Source: Krasilnikovozyma curviuscula (taxonomy: Eukaryota; Basidiomycota; Tremellomycetes; Cystofilobasidiales; Mrakiaceae). From it: DNA of 64,000 nucleotides. Positions 46,984-59,483 of the stretch are shown one piece after another (within the stretch, counting starts at the first letter, position 1; each line of letters starts with the position of its first letter). Below the pieces are notes generated by a model, which did no database searches, had not been told where the DNA came from, and saw only the letters and a program-made list of their open reading frames with translations. Location of the stretch: the NCBI GenBank assembly GCA_014825775.1, contig MVAQ01000027.1, positions 62,001 to 126,000 of the forward strand, read 5' to 3'. Position numbers and translations under genes: made by a program.

Positions 46984-49900
46984 TTATGAACGGGGCTCGA
47001 CTCGAAGTGATTGTCTGTATAACCTCTCCATCTCATTGGCAGATCTGTCAACTAAGACTGTCGAGAGATACATCTGAAGCTCAGGAACGGCCGAGAGGAC
47101 GAACGGTCGCTGAAACCTTTGGAAATCGATGATAAGTTTGGTTACACCTGACCATTTGGCGATGTTGATCAACTTGAGGTCGGGAGCTGTGGGTGAAGGT
47201 CTGTAGTTAGGCATTTCTCTAGCAAAGACGATGTCACTGAGAATGATTCCTAAGTAGGGTAGTGCTGGGGGTTCTGCCTGACGGAGAGCAGCACGGTACT
47301 AAAGAGCAACAGCTGGTCAGCAATAATTACTAAAATATAACGGTAGCTGTGGTCTTACGTTGTAGTGATTTCGGGACACATCATACAGTGCTTTCAGGTT
47401 TTCAAGCTGCATTTGAGACTTTTCAGGTAGCGCAAGCGTAAGCTTCTTCAATCGCGAACTGTAAGGAGCAAAGTGTGTCAAAAAATTGCTTGGGCTCTAA
47501 GTTGACGTGGATAGAGCACTCACATTCCAGCAGACCCCAAAGCTGCGATACATGCACCAGCTGCACTGAAATTCTGAATCTGTACTAGTTTAGTCTAAAA
47601 GATGAATCGACATCAGCGATGCACTCTATCCCAGACATTAAAATGAGACTCACGGCGAGCTTGATGAAGTACTTTAAAACCACTACTCGACGCCTAGTAT
47701 CCAGACCCTCGCTCAGGATCATCTCAGAAATCACCACCGTGAGACTGTTACTGTAGCTGCTCATGGCCTTGAGGGCCTTGGTGGGCGTCTTGTCGTTGTT
47801 AATGAGATCCTGCGTCTTGATGTCTCCATAAAGCTTTGACTCCATCAAGGTGATCTGACGGGCGATCTCCATCGCATCAAAATCCAGAAGATTGACTTTG
47901 CTAGCCTTCAACCCAAAAAGACGACCCCGGGGAACGATTGACGGTGGTGGAACCCCTGGAAGAGCTGGAATGAACCCACTGTCCGGTGCAGGCGAGCCAG
48001 ATCGAAGCATCCCAGTGGAGATGGCACGGTGAAGCCTTTTGGGAACAGGAAGACTGGAGTTGACACTGCCGCCCGCTTGAACCATTTTCCGGTTGACAAT
48101 GGCTATGAGGGTGGCAGCGGTGCTAGGTAGTGCATTCATTAGATCGCCCTTGGCAAAATCAAGCAGAGCTCTGAGAACAATTTTGTCGCTATCTCTCCAG
48201 TCTGAGAGATTGACATTCGGAATCAGATACTAGAGACTGGCATGATGTGACCACAGGCAAGCACTTACAATATTCCAACCAAGATTTCAAGAAATTAAAC
48301 ACGCGCAGGCGGACCGGCAGCAGCTTTGAAGTTTTCCATTTCTGAAGTTCAGTAGACGAGAGCAGAGTGTTTTGTGGTGGTGACAAGTTGAAGCGCTTCT
48401 TACAATGCTCGACAATTTCCGGCGCGGATGAGAACATGTGAAATGTACTGTTTAAAAACGAACAAAAAGGTTAACATAAGGGGTCATTAGCAACCGTGGA
48501 TAGACCAAGGCGACAAGTATGCTTACGTGAAAAACATAGTGGAGAACGAAGCGTTGACCGTTGTATCGTGAGGGCTCATCTTCTCTACAATGACCGACAG
48601 CCTGTCCGTTTTGATGACAGCAGCGTCAATGAAATAGTATCAATTCAGAACAGGTGATCCAACTCACGTAGCACCGATGATATTTCCATCCTGATTGAAA
48701 CAAATCTCATCCGGGTGGTAGTCATGACCGACGAGCCACAGCCTCGAGCTCGAAGGAAAGCTAGGGGTGAGCTTTGGGAGGTGGTGCAAGGTCTTGTGGG
48801 CGATTTGAAGTGGGAGGGTTCCCGCTCCCAGGGAAGGTAGTTGGAAGGTTGTGGGTGCGAATGACTTCTCAGCTTCCTTGAGATACTCAAGTAGCGACGG
48901 CGTGTTGTCTCTTATAGAAAGGGAGTCGTCTGTCGCGGGGGAGAACTCTTTGACGGAGATGGCGTCGACGGAGGCGAGGGTAATGGCTTCGGTTCTGCCA
49001 GAGCTTCCCGAGGTAGAGGACTGAGACAGAGAAACTTAGAAAGGCAGAAAAGTTCAGTATCAGTTTTTATGACACATCGACTTGGGCACAGCGGCAGCAT
49101 ACCTTCAGTCGAGGCAGACGTGCGAGACTGATCCGGATCGTCTTCCTCCACATCCTTGATGCCCATCAATTCCTGAAGCATCGTCTGGCTCTTAATCAAC
49201 TCTTCATCTGGCGAAGACCCCCTCTTGATATCCAGCACTGACGATACCCTCTTGGTAGGGCCGCCCGCCTGGGTAGAAGGGAGGAATCCTCTGAACTCGG
49301 TGAACGAGTCGAACGACGCTCGATCGACGTCCTCTGTCACCGGAATAAAGCTGGAGATGTTGCCTGAGAGATTAGGCATGTTACTGAGCGTCTGAGAGGC
49401 TGGCATGAGATCCTGTGGTAACAAGTCGGCGCGACCCATCGCTGCTGCCGGGGTGATGATAGTGACGTCTGGCAGCTTGAAGCCGTGTTTCATGGGGAGG
49501 CTTACGAGGAGAGGAGGTTGGCCATAAGCACATTCGACCGCTTTGGAAGATCTCATGACGCAGTTTAAGCTGCAGCGGAGGAGGACCATCGACATTTGTC
49601 GGATACGTCCCTTGAGGTCGTCCATGTAGACATCGTGGTACCTCGCCGGAAGCGATGCAATATCATCTGCTGCAATCGTATACTCCCTTGTCACAGCATG
49701 CAGCTCGATCTGGGCTTCCTTTAGAGGGTCCATCGCCTTGTCTGGTAATTGGAGGGCGACGAGGACTGCATCGACGATAGCAAGCATCTGTTCGATCTGG
49801 CTGACGATCTCTTTGGCAGCGAGGTCAACAATAGATGTAAACAGGACGTCGGTTGAGTTGGTGAGGATATGGCCCAAGAAACCCGCGATGAGGGCATGTA

Positions 49901-51902
49901 GATAGCCGTGCGCGTCGTTGACGCTCTTTACAACGTCGATGCTGCCGTCAGGGTTCAGCGTAATGTCTGCGGCAGGACGGCGGTAGTCGTCAAGGGAAGT
50001 GAAGATGGACAAGGATGAAGAATGAGACGTCAACTGATGGTGGTGAGGCGGCGCGTTCCTCCAACCGGGGTCTTCGGTGCTCCTTCGTGGAAGGACAGGC
50101 GCAGTGCGGTTGATCTCCTGTACAACCTCGGACGGTTTCAGTTGTGGTGGTGATGGTAAGGGTTTCGGTGGGGTAGGCATGACTTTCGCCTTCTGGGCAT
50201 TGAGAAACGCTTGGAAGTCGTCGATCGCTCCTCCTCCGTGAGTCGATGTTGAGTGAGCCGGTCGGAGGTTGCCCATACTCTTAACCGCGCGTGGTTTGGG
50301 CGTTGACGGAGTCGAACGATGTTGGTGGAGGCGGAGAAGAAAGTTTTTGTTAACTTTCGGCGTGCTGCTGACATCCTCCTCCGTAGTCTGATCCTCACCC
50401 CTCAACCCCTCAACCTCTACCATCTCTTCCTCATCTGACGACCCCTCCATATCTTTCCTCACCCCAACCCTCACCCTATCCAATAAAATTTCACACGCCT
50501 CCTCAACACCCTTTGCCATACCGCCCAAAGCGTTCATCTCTCCGGCTGCAGCACTGACCCTGAGCCTCTCCACCTCCCGGTTCACCCTCGCCCTCAGTAA
50601 ACGCAACTCAGGTTCGTCCGAGAGGCTCAAGATCGCCTGGGTTGCCGAGACGATGAGCGTGATGGATGGCTTGACGTGGTGCGTTCTACCCGCGAGCAGT
50701 GCGGAGGACAGAAGGGAGACGCCTTTTGAGACGGGTACGAGGAGGTTTGAGGGTGTACTATGCGAGTGGTCAGAGCTGTGCGAGGAGATGGCGGTGGTGG
50801 TGGTTGAGTACGAGTGGGCCGAGGAGGAGGGGTAGCTCGTGCTACCTCCTCCTCCGGGGATCGACGACCCGTCTATGTTAGAAGAATAGGATGACGGTGG
50901 TGGAAAGAATCGGGTAGGTGAGATGCTTCGACGACGGGTTGACGATTGGCTAGAGGGCGATCTTTCAGACGCTGCCTTCGTTATTGTTGTTGGGAATGGT
51001 GATATTGATGAAGTTGATGAGACAGCGGTTGAAGTCCTCTGTAGAGAGTGGTGGTTGTGCGATCCGGAGGAAGAGGATGAAGCGGTGGAAAAATCTTCTT
51101 GCGCGCTAGAAAAACTCTGTCGCTGTGGACGCGTTTGAGGTGGCTGGTTTCGAAAACAATGTCAGAAAACACACTCTCACAAGACCCATCCGGGGAAGGA
51201 GTAAGATAGAGGAGGAAAAGGAAAAACACTTACAAGAGTCACAGTGTCGGATTGGTTCGACGGCGTCCTACTCAATGCACAGACAGGTGACGTCACATCG
51301 ACAGCGACGGACGACGACGACGAAGGAGTTGAAAGATCAAGAACTGAGACGTAATTCCTATATATTCATCCCGTATTCCACAGAGAACACACACACGCCC
51401 ATCCAATGACCAAAAGAAAAAGGTGTCAGAAGTTTATCCAGATCCAAGCCTTTTGAATATCTCTCCTCCCCCTCCTCAGTCCAGACCCATCTTCCAAAAG
51501 CATGAACAAGTTACAAAGAAAGAAATAAAGAACTTACGACGGAAACCACCCGCTCTTTTCCAGTCCGTACCCATCGAGCAAAACACCATCCCACCAGCCG
51601 CGGTCCTGGTCCCGCCTGATGATCCTGACCCTCTCGCCTTTCTTGAAACTCAGAAGCTCTACCCTCTCGGCTGAAGGGGGGACGTTGAAATCATGTTTCG
51701 CAACACACCACTCTTCTTCGTCTTGATGGGTCGAGATTGAGGCGGGCCAGAGCGTGGCAGAAAAAGCAGTCTTGGTCGGTGACGGAGAGGGGAGAGGGTG
51801 ACGGATGTTGCTCTTCGAACTATTGGATTCAGCAAGAGGGAGTCGCTTGATGATATGTGGGTGGGGTGGCAAGGGGCGAGAAGGTGTGGGCGTAGGTGCC
51901 AT
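46984..51902 (-). CDS. CDC25: Ras guanine nucleotide exchange factor with N-terminal SH3 domain (CDC25 type)
   Basis: The protein activates Ras by GDP/GTP exchange, feeding cAMP/PKA and mating signals. After a Pro-rich start, an SH3 domain spans about residues 60-120 (CVAKHDFNV, GWWDGVLLDGYG, GWFPS). A long region rich in Ser/Pro follows, with a helical middle (VYMDDLKGRIRQMSMVLLRC). A REM/RasGEF-N part shows EIVEHCKKRFNL and WLEYC near 48.2-48.4 kb. The catalytic CDC25 domain covers about 46984-48140: NDKTPTKALKAMSSYSNSL, then PYLGIILSDIVFAREMPNYR and LINIAKWSGV, ending ELQMYLS and MERLYRQSLRVEPRS before TAA. ATG 51902 starts the SH3-bearing frame. Several introns are present; the one splitting the region near 51.2 kb is only roughly placed. 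Confidence 0.85.
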
Positions 51903-53341
51903 CGTTTAGGGCCGCCTGGAGGACGAGGGAGGCGTGGGCGTGTCAGGCTTGGTTTCAAAGTCAGTGTAAGAAAGAGAGGGAGGAACGATGAAGACAACAG
52001 GAAAAATAGAGAAAGAGAGCCAGAGATGAGACGTTGCTTCGTTTGAAACAGGCAAGCAGAAAAAGAGAACCCACTCACCAAACGACTCCGTGTTTTCCCC
52101 TTTCCCTCACAGTAGCAGATTCAACACAGCACAGATAGACACCAACCTTCTATTACAACTTCCAGAGGTGAGGACCGGCCTGCTTGCTCTGTTGTACGTA
52201 CACACACACACACACACACAGCCAGATAGAGTGGGAGAGGGCGTCAGTGCTCTCTTCCCTCGCGCGCCGCAACGCCAGACAAATGAAACGAGAAAAGGCA
52301 AAGCAAAGCAAGCGTACACTATATCTGGGTCCGGCTCGGTGTTCTTTGGAGGGACAGCACACTCTGATGGGTCTGGGTGATCGTTTCCCCTCTAGACGGG
52401 ACACAAAGAGGGAAAACCTCTGTGCAAACAACGGCTCGTTAGTGAGACACTAAACGCGACGCTGTGGCCTCCTTCGGTAGTGTTGTATTTCTCCTGAACG
52501 ACAGAGGGGGGAGGCTCCTGACAACAAGAGGCTCAAGAAGAGAAAGAGGCTCCCTTGCCTCGTCCCTGCTTTGTTATTGTTGGGTGTTCGTCACCAGAAA
52601 ATAGTGCGACTTCGGTGTCTGTACGGCGTGTGATTTTCCTTCGTCCTGTCCAACCTTAATTTGTGTTCTCCTCCGCCTAGTCACTAGTCCTTTGTTGAGA
52701 GTGATGATTGTTAGGAGACTGCTAGCAAGACAGAGACTGGGTACTTTGATTATTTACCTAGGTGGTTTTAATTTTGCAATGGAGACTTTCTACAACGTGT
52801 TTTTATATTTATTCATGGCGCGAGTGGCTTTTTGGCAGATAGACACAGACAGCTATCCGATAGGTTGAAGGATGGCGAAGGATCCAAAGGAGATAGAGTT
52901 TCTTGTACTCATCACAAGATCTTTACAATGGAGTTAAACACAAATGGGGAACACTACGAAGGCGAGAAGATATTATGGTTTATTGTGGCAGGAAAGGGCA
53001 AACGCCACTGGAATGAAATCCCAAGCCAATCGGAGCTTGGATGAGAAAATTTATACCTTTGAAATGGATAAGAGCTTATTGTTTGTCTCAAAACACTGTC
53101 CTCCAGAGCGGAAACTCAACGCTTCTTGTTAGATACTAAGCGTCCTCTCGCCTGCTACCCGTTTGGTATCTTTGCATTGACTTCGTCGGGACAACTGTGC
53201 TAAGATCGGTAAAGTCCATGGACTTGACTAGATCTCTAAGCCATGAGTTGAACAAAACAATAAAAAATAAAAATAAACACCACCCAACTGCAAAACGTCA
53301 TCATCCGCTAACTCCCACCCCACCCACTCTTTAAAGTAAAG
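51903..53341. promoter_or_regulatory. 1.4-kb divergent promoter region of the Ras GEF and RRT8-like genes
   Basis: A CT/GA-rich stretch near 51900-52100 and an AC repeat lie upstream of the GEF, as in long 5' leaders. ORFs here overlap the repeat or lack homology. From 52.7 to 53.2 kb the DNA is more AT-rich and without coding features. Confidence 0.4.
52200..52220. repeat. (AC)n microsatellite
   Basis: An uninterrupted AC/CA run of about ten units lies in the upstream region of the Ras GEF. Confidence 0.9.
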
Positions 53342-55013
53342 ATGGAGAACACTACCCCTCCTCCCACAATCCCATCCCGTCCATCTACCCTCTCGTCTCT
53401 CTCTACAGAGAGCCACAGGGCTGACCTGAGAGACCACCGCCTGGCCTTCCCGCCGGCGTACGTTTTTGTAGGCGTCTGGAGACTCGTCAACGATAAAGAG
53501 ATCCGATGGGCTGCATGGTATGTACTGTCTCCATGAAATGATGTCTCCTTTTGATGTACTCGGCATGGTATTTGCGTGTGTAGAAGGGTAAAGGCAGGCG
53601 GGAAGGGGGAGCTGTGCAAGGAGTCGATTCTTTTTGGTTCTCATCTTTCAAATTCAGAGGGAGGTTTCCAACTCGGGAGATGAAAACCGGGTGTGGTCAA
53701 TTGGATGAAGAACAAAGTAAAGAGAGATAGAGAGAGAGAGGAGCGGGCACGGAGAACATGAACCCCCTTCCTTCATCGCACCTCATTCCTGACCTCTTCC
53801 CTTCTTCACTCTAGGACCAAATGCCGCAACGGTACCCTTCGTGGCATGTTTGTCGGCACAATATGGGTGCTCCTCACTTTCCCTTACCAAAAGAGCTTCT
53901 TCCGCGCTTTCTCGTCATACCTTCCTCGCCCCTCCTTGGGCGGCCTAGGTACGTGGGCAGCGAAGGGAGGGTTTGATGCGCTCACGTGGGGCACGGCACT
54001 GGTTATCAGTGGACAGTTCGCCTGTGAGTAGTTTCGGATCTCGTGTTGTGTGTTAAAGACAGAAACGGAGGGATGCTAACGTTTGCGCTCAACGGAACAG
54101 ATATCCTCAAATTCTTCCTTTCGAAGAACATCCGTCTCGCTCGTACAAGGGTATGGGACCAGACCCTCGCTTCACGGGGTAAACCTGCCGAGTTCTGGGG
54201 TCCTTATTACGAAGAATGGTACGTCCCCGCCTCTCGTGTCCTTTTCCCACTCTCTAGAGAGCGCTGCTGATAAAGATTTCTCTGTTGGTTTGTTTGTTAC
54301 CTGGGGAGCAAAGGCAGAGACCACCGAGAGAACAGGCGAAGCAGGCGAGGAAGTTGATCCGGTTTGAAGCGATGCTCGTTGGTTGGGTTGGGAGGTTCAT
54401 CCTACACAAATGTGACGCCCTCCCATCTCCTTTTCTTCTCAAAATAAACCCTTATCCAATCCTCCTTTCTTTGCGCTATTTGGATTTGTAGTCATCTTGT
54501 TCCCACTCAACTTCGTCCCCATTCTGGGAATTCTCGTCTCCTCTCTCGTCCGAGCAATAGGCACCGCGCGGTACTTACATGAGCCTTACTTTGTTTTGAA
54601 GCATATGACGCAGGAGGAGAAGGATGTGTGGATCGAGGAAAGGAAATGGGAATACCGCTGTACCATCTTCCCTTCCCTTGTTTCCTTCTTTCCATGAAGA
54701 CTAACTATGATGCTTCGCTGCCATAGCATTCGGGTTCACCGCGGCACTCCTCGAGTCCCTACCCTTTATTGGGCTAGCATTCACCGTCTCAAACAGGATC
54801 GGAGCGGCGATGTGGGCGCACGACTTGGAGAAGCGTCAGGATAAATTCCGACGAGGGTTGCTTCAGCCGGAGGCTCGTAGCGTCGTGGGCGTTAAAGAGG
54901 TCGTAGTGAACGTAAGGGAAGCTGTTGAAGACGTCAGGGAGAGGAGGAGCAAGGGCGAGGCAATCGGCAGCATTGTGAAGGATGAGATGGTTGGCGGGTG
55001 GAAGGATGAGTGA
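53342..55013 (+). CDS. multi-pass membrane protein of the RRT8/LDS (EI24-like) type
   Basis: After a Ser/Pro-rich start (MENTTPPPTIPSRP), exon 1 reaches FPPAYVFVGVWRLV, followed by hydrophobic helices: GMFVGTIWVLLTFPY, ALTWGTALVISGQFAYILKFF, then FWGPYYEEW. A 99-nt exon (54313-54411) supplies EWQRPPREQAKQARKLIRF and AMLVGWVGRF, restoring the frame into FILFPLNFVPILGILV and GTARYLHEPYFVLK. The last exon has FGFTAALLESLPFIGLAF and a charged coiled tail (VREAVEDVRERR). The layout and the LFPLNFVPILG, YLHEPYF and LLESLPFIGL motifs resemble fungal RRT8/LDS proteins, which in yeast sit on lipid droplets or the spore wall. The name rests on overall resemblance. Confidence 0.6.
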
Positions 55014-55291
55014 GGCATCGATATGGGTATAATTGTGGAGGGTTTCTCAGATAAAATGTATGAGTAAATTTTCGCTACCATGTGTTGTTTGATCTGTACT
55101 TCTGTGTTTCTACTTGAGTTGTGGGGACAAGTTGTCCTCTGCAAGCTGAATGCGGTACTCGACACCTGATATACTTAAAACAAACAACAGTAACCAGTGT
55201 ATTCTTGGCCAGCCTTGCTTTAACCCATGATCTTTAAAGTGTTCCGGTCAAACCCAAACCTTGCGAAAGGGAACCGATCAAACCTGTTAGA

Positions 55292-57106
55292 ATGGGTAAA
55301 TCTCTCGCCAGAATGAGACGCTTCCGCCAAATTGACTTTGGGCGTTCCGCACGCAGCTCTCTCCTGCCTTCCAACCATCAAAACCCAGCCGAAGGAACCT
55401 CACTCCTCTTTCAAACTATGGCTCGTCAGAAAGGAGCTCAGGATGGTGGTATCCGACAAAGATTACCTACTTTCCAAGGTCCGTTTCCTCCTGTCTTTCG
55501 CACTAGAGAAAATCCATGTTGTTTGACTGACCCAGACTTGGTGGGACACCCAGAGGTACTGAATAGGAAGTCGAAACCGCCCGTCGATCTATTTTGCTTG
55601 TATATTTTCTTACAGAGGGAATCTGTACGTCTTTGTTGGCTCTGATTCAAACAGTAGAGGATCAAGGAACGCTGACTTTTCTTTGAATGACACCAGGCCG
55701 AAGACGCTCTGGACTTCTGGCTGGATGTACAGCAGCATGAGAATCTTTGCAAAGCTTACTTCAAGGTCAGCCTTTTCCTTCGTATGTCTGTTGTGTGAGG
55801 GAGGGAGCCAGGGAGCAGTGTATGCAAGGCTCTCCCTCCCTCGCGGCTCGAGTTCAGAACAACCCCCCGACTGACTTAAAACATCTGGGATTTAAACACA
55901 GGACGTCCGTCGTTCGGGTAGATCGATAGCTGAAGAATGGCCTCAGTATTACGAGCAAGCTCTCGCCCATGGAACAGCCTACAGCGACGTCGCGGGTTTA
56001 TCAGACCTCTCTTCCTCTTTCAAAGACCGTCGATCCGTTGCGTCCCAACACGATACGGAGAAGAAGTCGCTTGCTGCCACTAGCACTGGTGGGATGGGAA
56101 AGGAACCCCTCATCTTACCCCGTCCTATGTCGACGGAACCACCCAAAGAAAGCACTGCTGCTGATGTTGAAGCGGGTTCAAGACACCCAGCGAGCAATCG
56201 ACGGTCGTCGACACCCAATGTACCAGCGGGAACGTTGTTGAATGTGTCAGATGTCAGGGAGAAGAGGTGGACGAAGAGGGCGTCGCAAAGAGCACCGACC
56301 ATCATCAGTCGCAATGCTGCTATTACAAGGGGCGACTTATTGCTCAGTGCCGAGAGGATTTATGCCAGGTATCTGTTACCTGGAGCTGAGAAAGAAATCT
56401 ACCTCCCGTGAGTTCTCACATTACTAATAGTCTCCCCCCTTGTATCTAATCACTGACATGGCCTCTACTTCACTTGCTTCGCTGCTCTAGACAACACCTC
56501 CGCATTGCCGAATTTCCACTCCCTTCCCAACTCTCCGCGCCAGCTTCCCAATCACTCCAACACGACTCGACCTCGCTTGCCCAAGTGCCGGATATGTTCT
56601 TCTCCCAGAAGGAATGGGTCTACAAGCAGATGGAGATGGACTCTTTCCCCCGCTTCTTGCGCGCTAAAGCCTTCTGCAATCTAACGCCCGCCACGAGCTT
56701 CATAAGGATGCTGGCCGGACTCTTCTTCCTCTGGGCCGGGCTATGGGTTGCTTTCTGCTTAATCTTCCTGAACGTCACACCAAGGAGGATGCGATTAACT
56801 GTGAGTTCCCCAGACGCCGTCACAATCGGGCGCGCATCTCACTAACAAACGTCTTGGATGGTTCAGCTTTTGGTCCCATTCTACATTTCGACTCACCTCC
56901 TCATCTCCTCCCAATATGCGCTTGATCCCATCATGGTCCTTCTTTTCAACACCTCGGAAACGACGCCGTTCCACCACTTGCCCATCACGGAGCCTTACGT
57001 CAAGAAACTCCTCCGCGGTCGAAGTCTCTGGGTTGGCTTCCTGATCCTCCTAATCACCCTGTGTGAGATCATGCTGTTCTATTGGGTCCCAGGTCATAGG
57101 TTATAG
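55292..57106 (+). CDS. RAX1: RAX1-like RGS-domain protein with C-terminal transmembrane helices
   Basis: The family carries an N-terminal RGS-like domain and about three C-terminal TM helices; yeast Rax1 marks bud sites, and related fungal proteins act on G-alpha signalling. After the start, RQRLPTFQ joins EVLNRKSKPPVDLFCLYIFL, then AEDALDFWLDVQQHENLC and KAYFKDVR. Later segments are LLSAERIYARYLLPGAEKEI, VYKQMEMDSFPRFLRAKAFC, MLAGLFFLWAGLWVAFCLIF, LLVPFYISTHLLISSQYAL, SETTPFHHLPITEPYVKKLL and VGFLILLITLCEIMLFYWVPGHRL. Five introns are used. ATG 55292 opens the longest frame. A second ATG at 55418 (MARQKGAQDGG) lies nearer the conserved part and could be the real start. Confidence 0.82.
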
Positions 57107-57450
57107 CTTGGGCATCTACCCCCACCGTTGCATTTTGTACATACTCATTCGTCGCACTACCAGAAGATCGCTCGTTCCCTTCTCTCGTTAGGCTTTTTGG
57201 TTGCTGGACTTTACATCTAATGGCCTATACTTTATGTTTCACTATAATTCTCTCGATGACCCTTCGTCCAAAAGCGGATAGCTGATTTGAGCATGGAAGC
57301 ACGTTAAGGCTGAACATCTGACAATCAACATGAAACAAGGTCGTGCCTCGCTGAGCTCCTAAGGGTTCCTGGTCCCTTTTCAAAAGCGTATATGTAAGCT
57401 GCCAACAAGCACATTTTGTTCCACTTCATTCTTAGCTAGAACTTGAAAGA
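57107..57450 (+). promoter_or_regulatory. intergenic region between the RAX1-like and eIF4E-like genes
   Basis: About 340 bases hold the 3' end of one transcript and the promoter of the next. Nothing further is recognised. Confidence 0.4.
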
Positions 57451-59483
57451 ATGATGCTCTCTGCCACCTCAAGTTCGTCCCACAGCACATCTCAACAAGC
57501 TCAGCATAACTTAAGACCAGGCGACGACGAGAGTTGGGCGCAAGGTTTTTCAACCACGAGTCCCTCTTCGATATCTCTCCATAGTGTAGAAGCTCCCAAT
57601 AATACCTCAGAATCACCTAGTACGTACCACAAGACAGACATTTGTGAGTGACTCTGCAACAATTCCTTAGCGAGAAGAATGGACCTCTTATTATGACGCA
57701 TTGGGCTTTGGATAGCTGTTTCATCGAATGAGCAGGGTAAATGCACACGCTTGCAGGAAGTTCCTGTAGGATCTCTTGCGCAAAGTGAGTATATAATATT
57801 GGGTCGAAGGGGTTTCTCTTTGGACTCTCACCTAACAGTCACAACGATTCAGAACTGTCCATGTTGTCCACGCTCAACACCGCCTTACCTGCACCCCACA
57901 CAGAAATAGAGTCCCATGAATATGTAACACCAATTACCTCATCTCCCAGTGGCTCTATTACTCGACCGGGCCTAGCTTCCATCTTGTCCGCCCGAAGAGC
58001 TTCAGCGGGTATCATCCCAAGTCTCGGATCTTCGCCGCCTCAACTATCTGTTGAGGGTGTCAGAACAAGCTCAGAACAAATACTCAAAAACTCTCCCGTC
58101 GATCGAGCGTACGTTCGTGGCTATAAAGGAGTCCCAGGCTTAGACGAAATTCGTAAACGGGTCTCGAGTACCAAACTGGAGACCTCATCTAACATCGGTG
58201 GGACTTCTTCAGAAGAGAAGAAGAGTATGAAAGCTAGTGCCTTTTTCAAGGAGGGAACCCTGCATGAAGGCTGTGCACCAGTACCGACCAGCGATAAGAT
58301 TTCCAGAAGTTCAAGGCTTCCATCGATGGTTCCATCCACCCTACCAGAAGTCTTCACAGTGCCACTTGCAGCTCTTTTCTCTTCAGAAGCTCCTACACAT
58401 CCACTCCAGAACGCTTGGTTAGTTCAAGTTCTCTCCATCTGTGTAATGTATTGCGAATGACAAAATTCACAACAACCTCTTAAACCACACAGGGCAATCT
58501 TTAGTGACTCTAAGCAACCATTACCTGGAAACTCTTCTACACCACAGAATCTATCATCTACTTTGCCTAGAGCGGGAAGCGGTCCACCTGAAACGCCAAC
58601 TCTTCCTAAAGGTAAAGATGGATTCGAAGCCAACTTAGTTAAGATCGGTAGTTTTGATACGGTGAGCTCTCATACTGCTTGTGCACTTCAAATTTCCTAA
58701 AGTTGCCATTATCTAACACCTAATCTTTACTCCCTTTTTAAAGGTTGAAGGATTCGCAAGGTCTTTCGGACTGCTCTCTCCTCCTTCGACCCTCACGAAA
58801 GGCTCCAACTACTATCTCTTCAAGAAAGGAATACTTCCAATGTGGGAAGATCCCGCTAACGCAGATGTAAGCTCTGACTTCTAGCCACAATGTTTCCGAC
58901 ACGTACCAATATTTTCGTTGTTTTGATTCCAGGGCGGAAAATGGACCATCGCGCTGATTCGTCGACCTGACCTCCTGGACACTTTTTGGAAAGAACTTGC
59001 GCTTGCTTTTATTGGCGAGACTCTAGATGAAGATAATGGAAGTGATTTGGTTGCCGAAATCTGTGGTGTTGTTGCGCAGAGCAAAGGAAAGATTGATCGA
59101 ATCCGTGAGTTTGAACAGCTCGCCCAGGGCAAGCCAATCGATCACAAAACATCTGATGCTAGATGTTTTCTTCTCCTTATTCTTCATCTTCGACAGAGAT
59201 TTGGACCCGTTCCATCGCACCCAAGGATAAACTCACCATTCTCGGACATCGGCTTCTCAAACTTCTCCAGATTCCAATCTCTGGCGAAGAACGTCTCTCC
59301 TTCGACTTCACACCTCATTCTGTCTCTTCTCGTATCCCAGGTGGTCTCCCTTCTATCGCTCTCGGGACAACTATGAATCCCCTCAACGCAATGAAACACA
59401 GCTGGGGTGACAATAAAGCTTGGAGAAATAGTACAGGTGGAATCATATCAAATGGCGGTGCTTTTGGAGCATTTGGTTCTTAG
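57451..59483 (+). CDS. divergent eIF4E-family protein (4EHP/eIF4E2-like) with long N-terminal extension
   Basis: About 330 disordered residues come before the cap-binding fold: HPLQNAWAIFSDSK (family: HPLxxxWTxWxD), then LVKIGSFDTVEGFARSFG and YYLFKKGILPMWEDPANADG followed by GKWTIAL. Next are DTFWKELALAFIGE, EICGVVAQSKGKIDRIQIW, LGHRLLKLLQIP and a glycine-rich tail. The second cap-binding Trp is present (MWEDP). Where eIF4E has its first cap-binding Trp (KTWQANL) this protein has GFEANL, so Phe. Where eIF4E has the eIF4G-contact Trp (VEDFW) it has VEGFA. These traits place it with fungal 4EHP-type proteins that may act as repressors. Introns near 57650-57860 are tentative; the core exons are clear. 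Confidence 0.78.

Noticed and set aside
49000..50630. A separate gene on the minus strand, because of a 572-codon frame
   Set aside because: The frame is the long middle exon of the Ras GEF, lying between its SH3 and catalytic exons on the same strand.
52200..52220. AC repeat as a transposon or telomere-like element
   Set aside because: It is a plain dinucleotide microsatellite without flanking repeats or target-site duplication.
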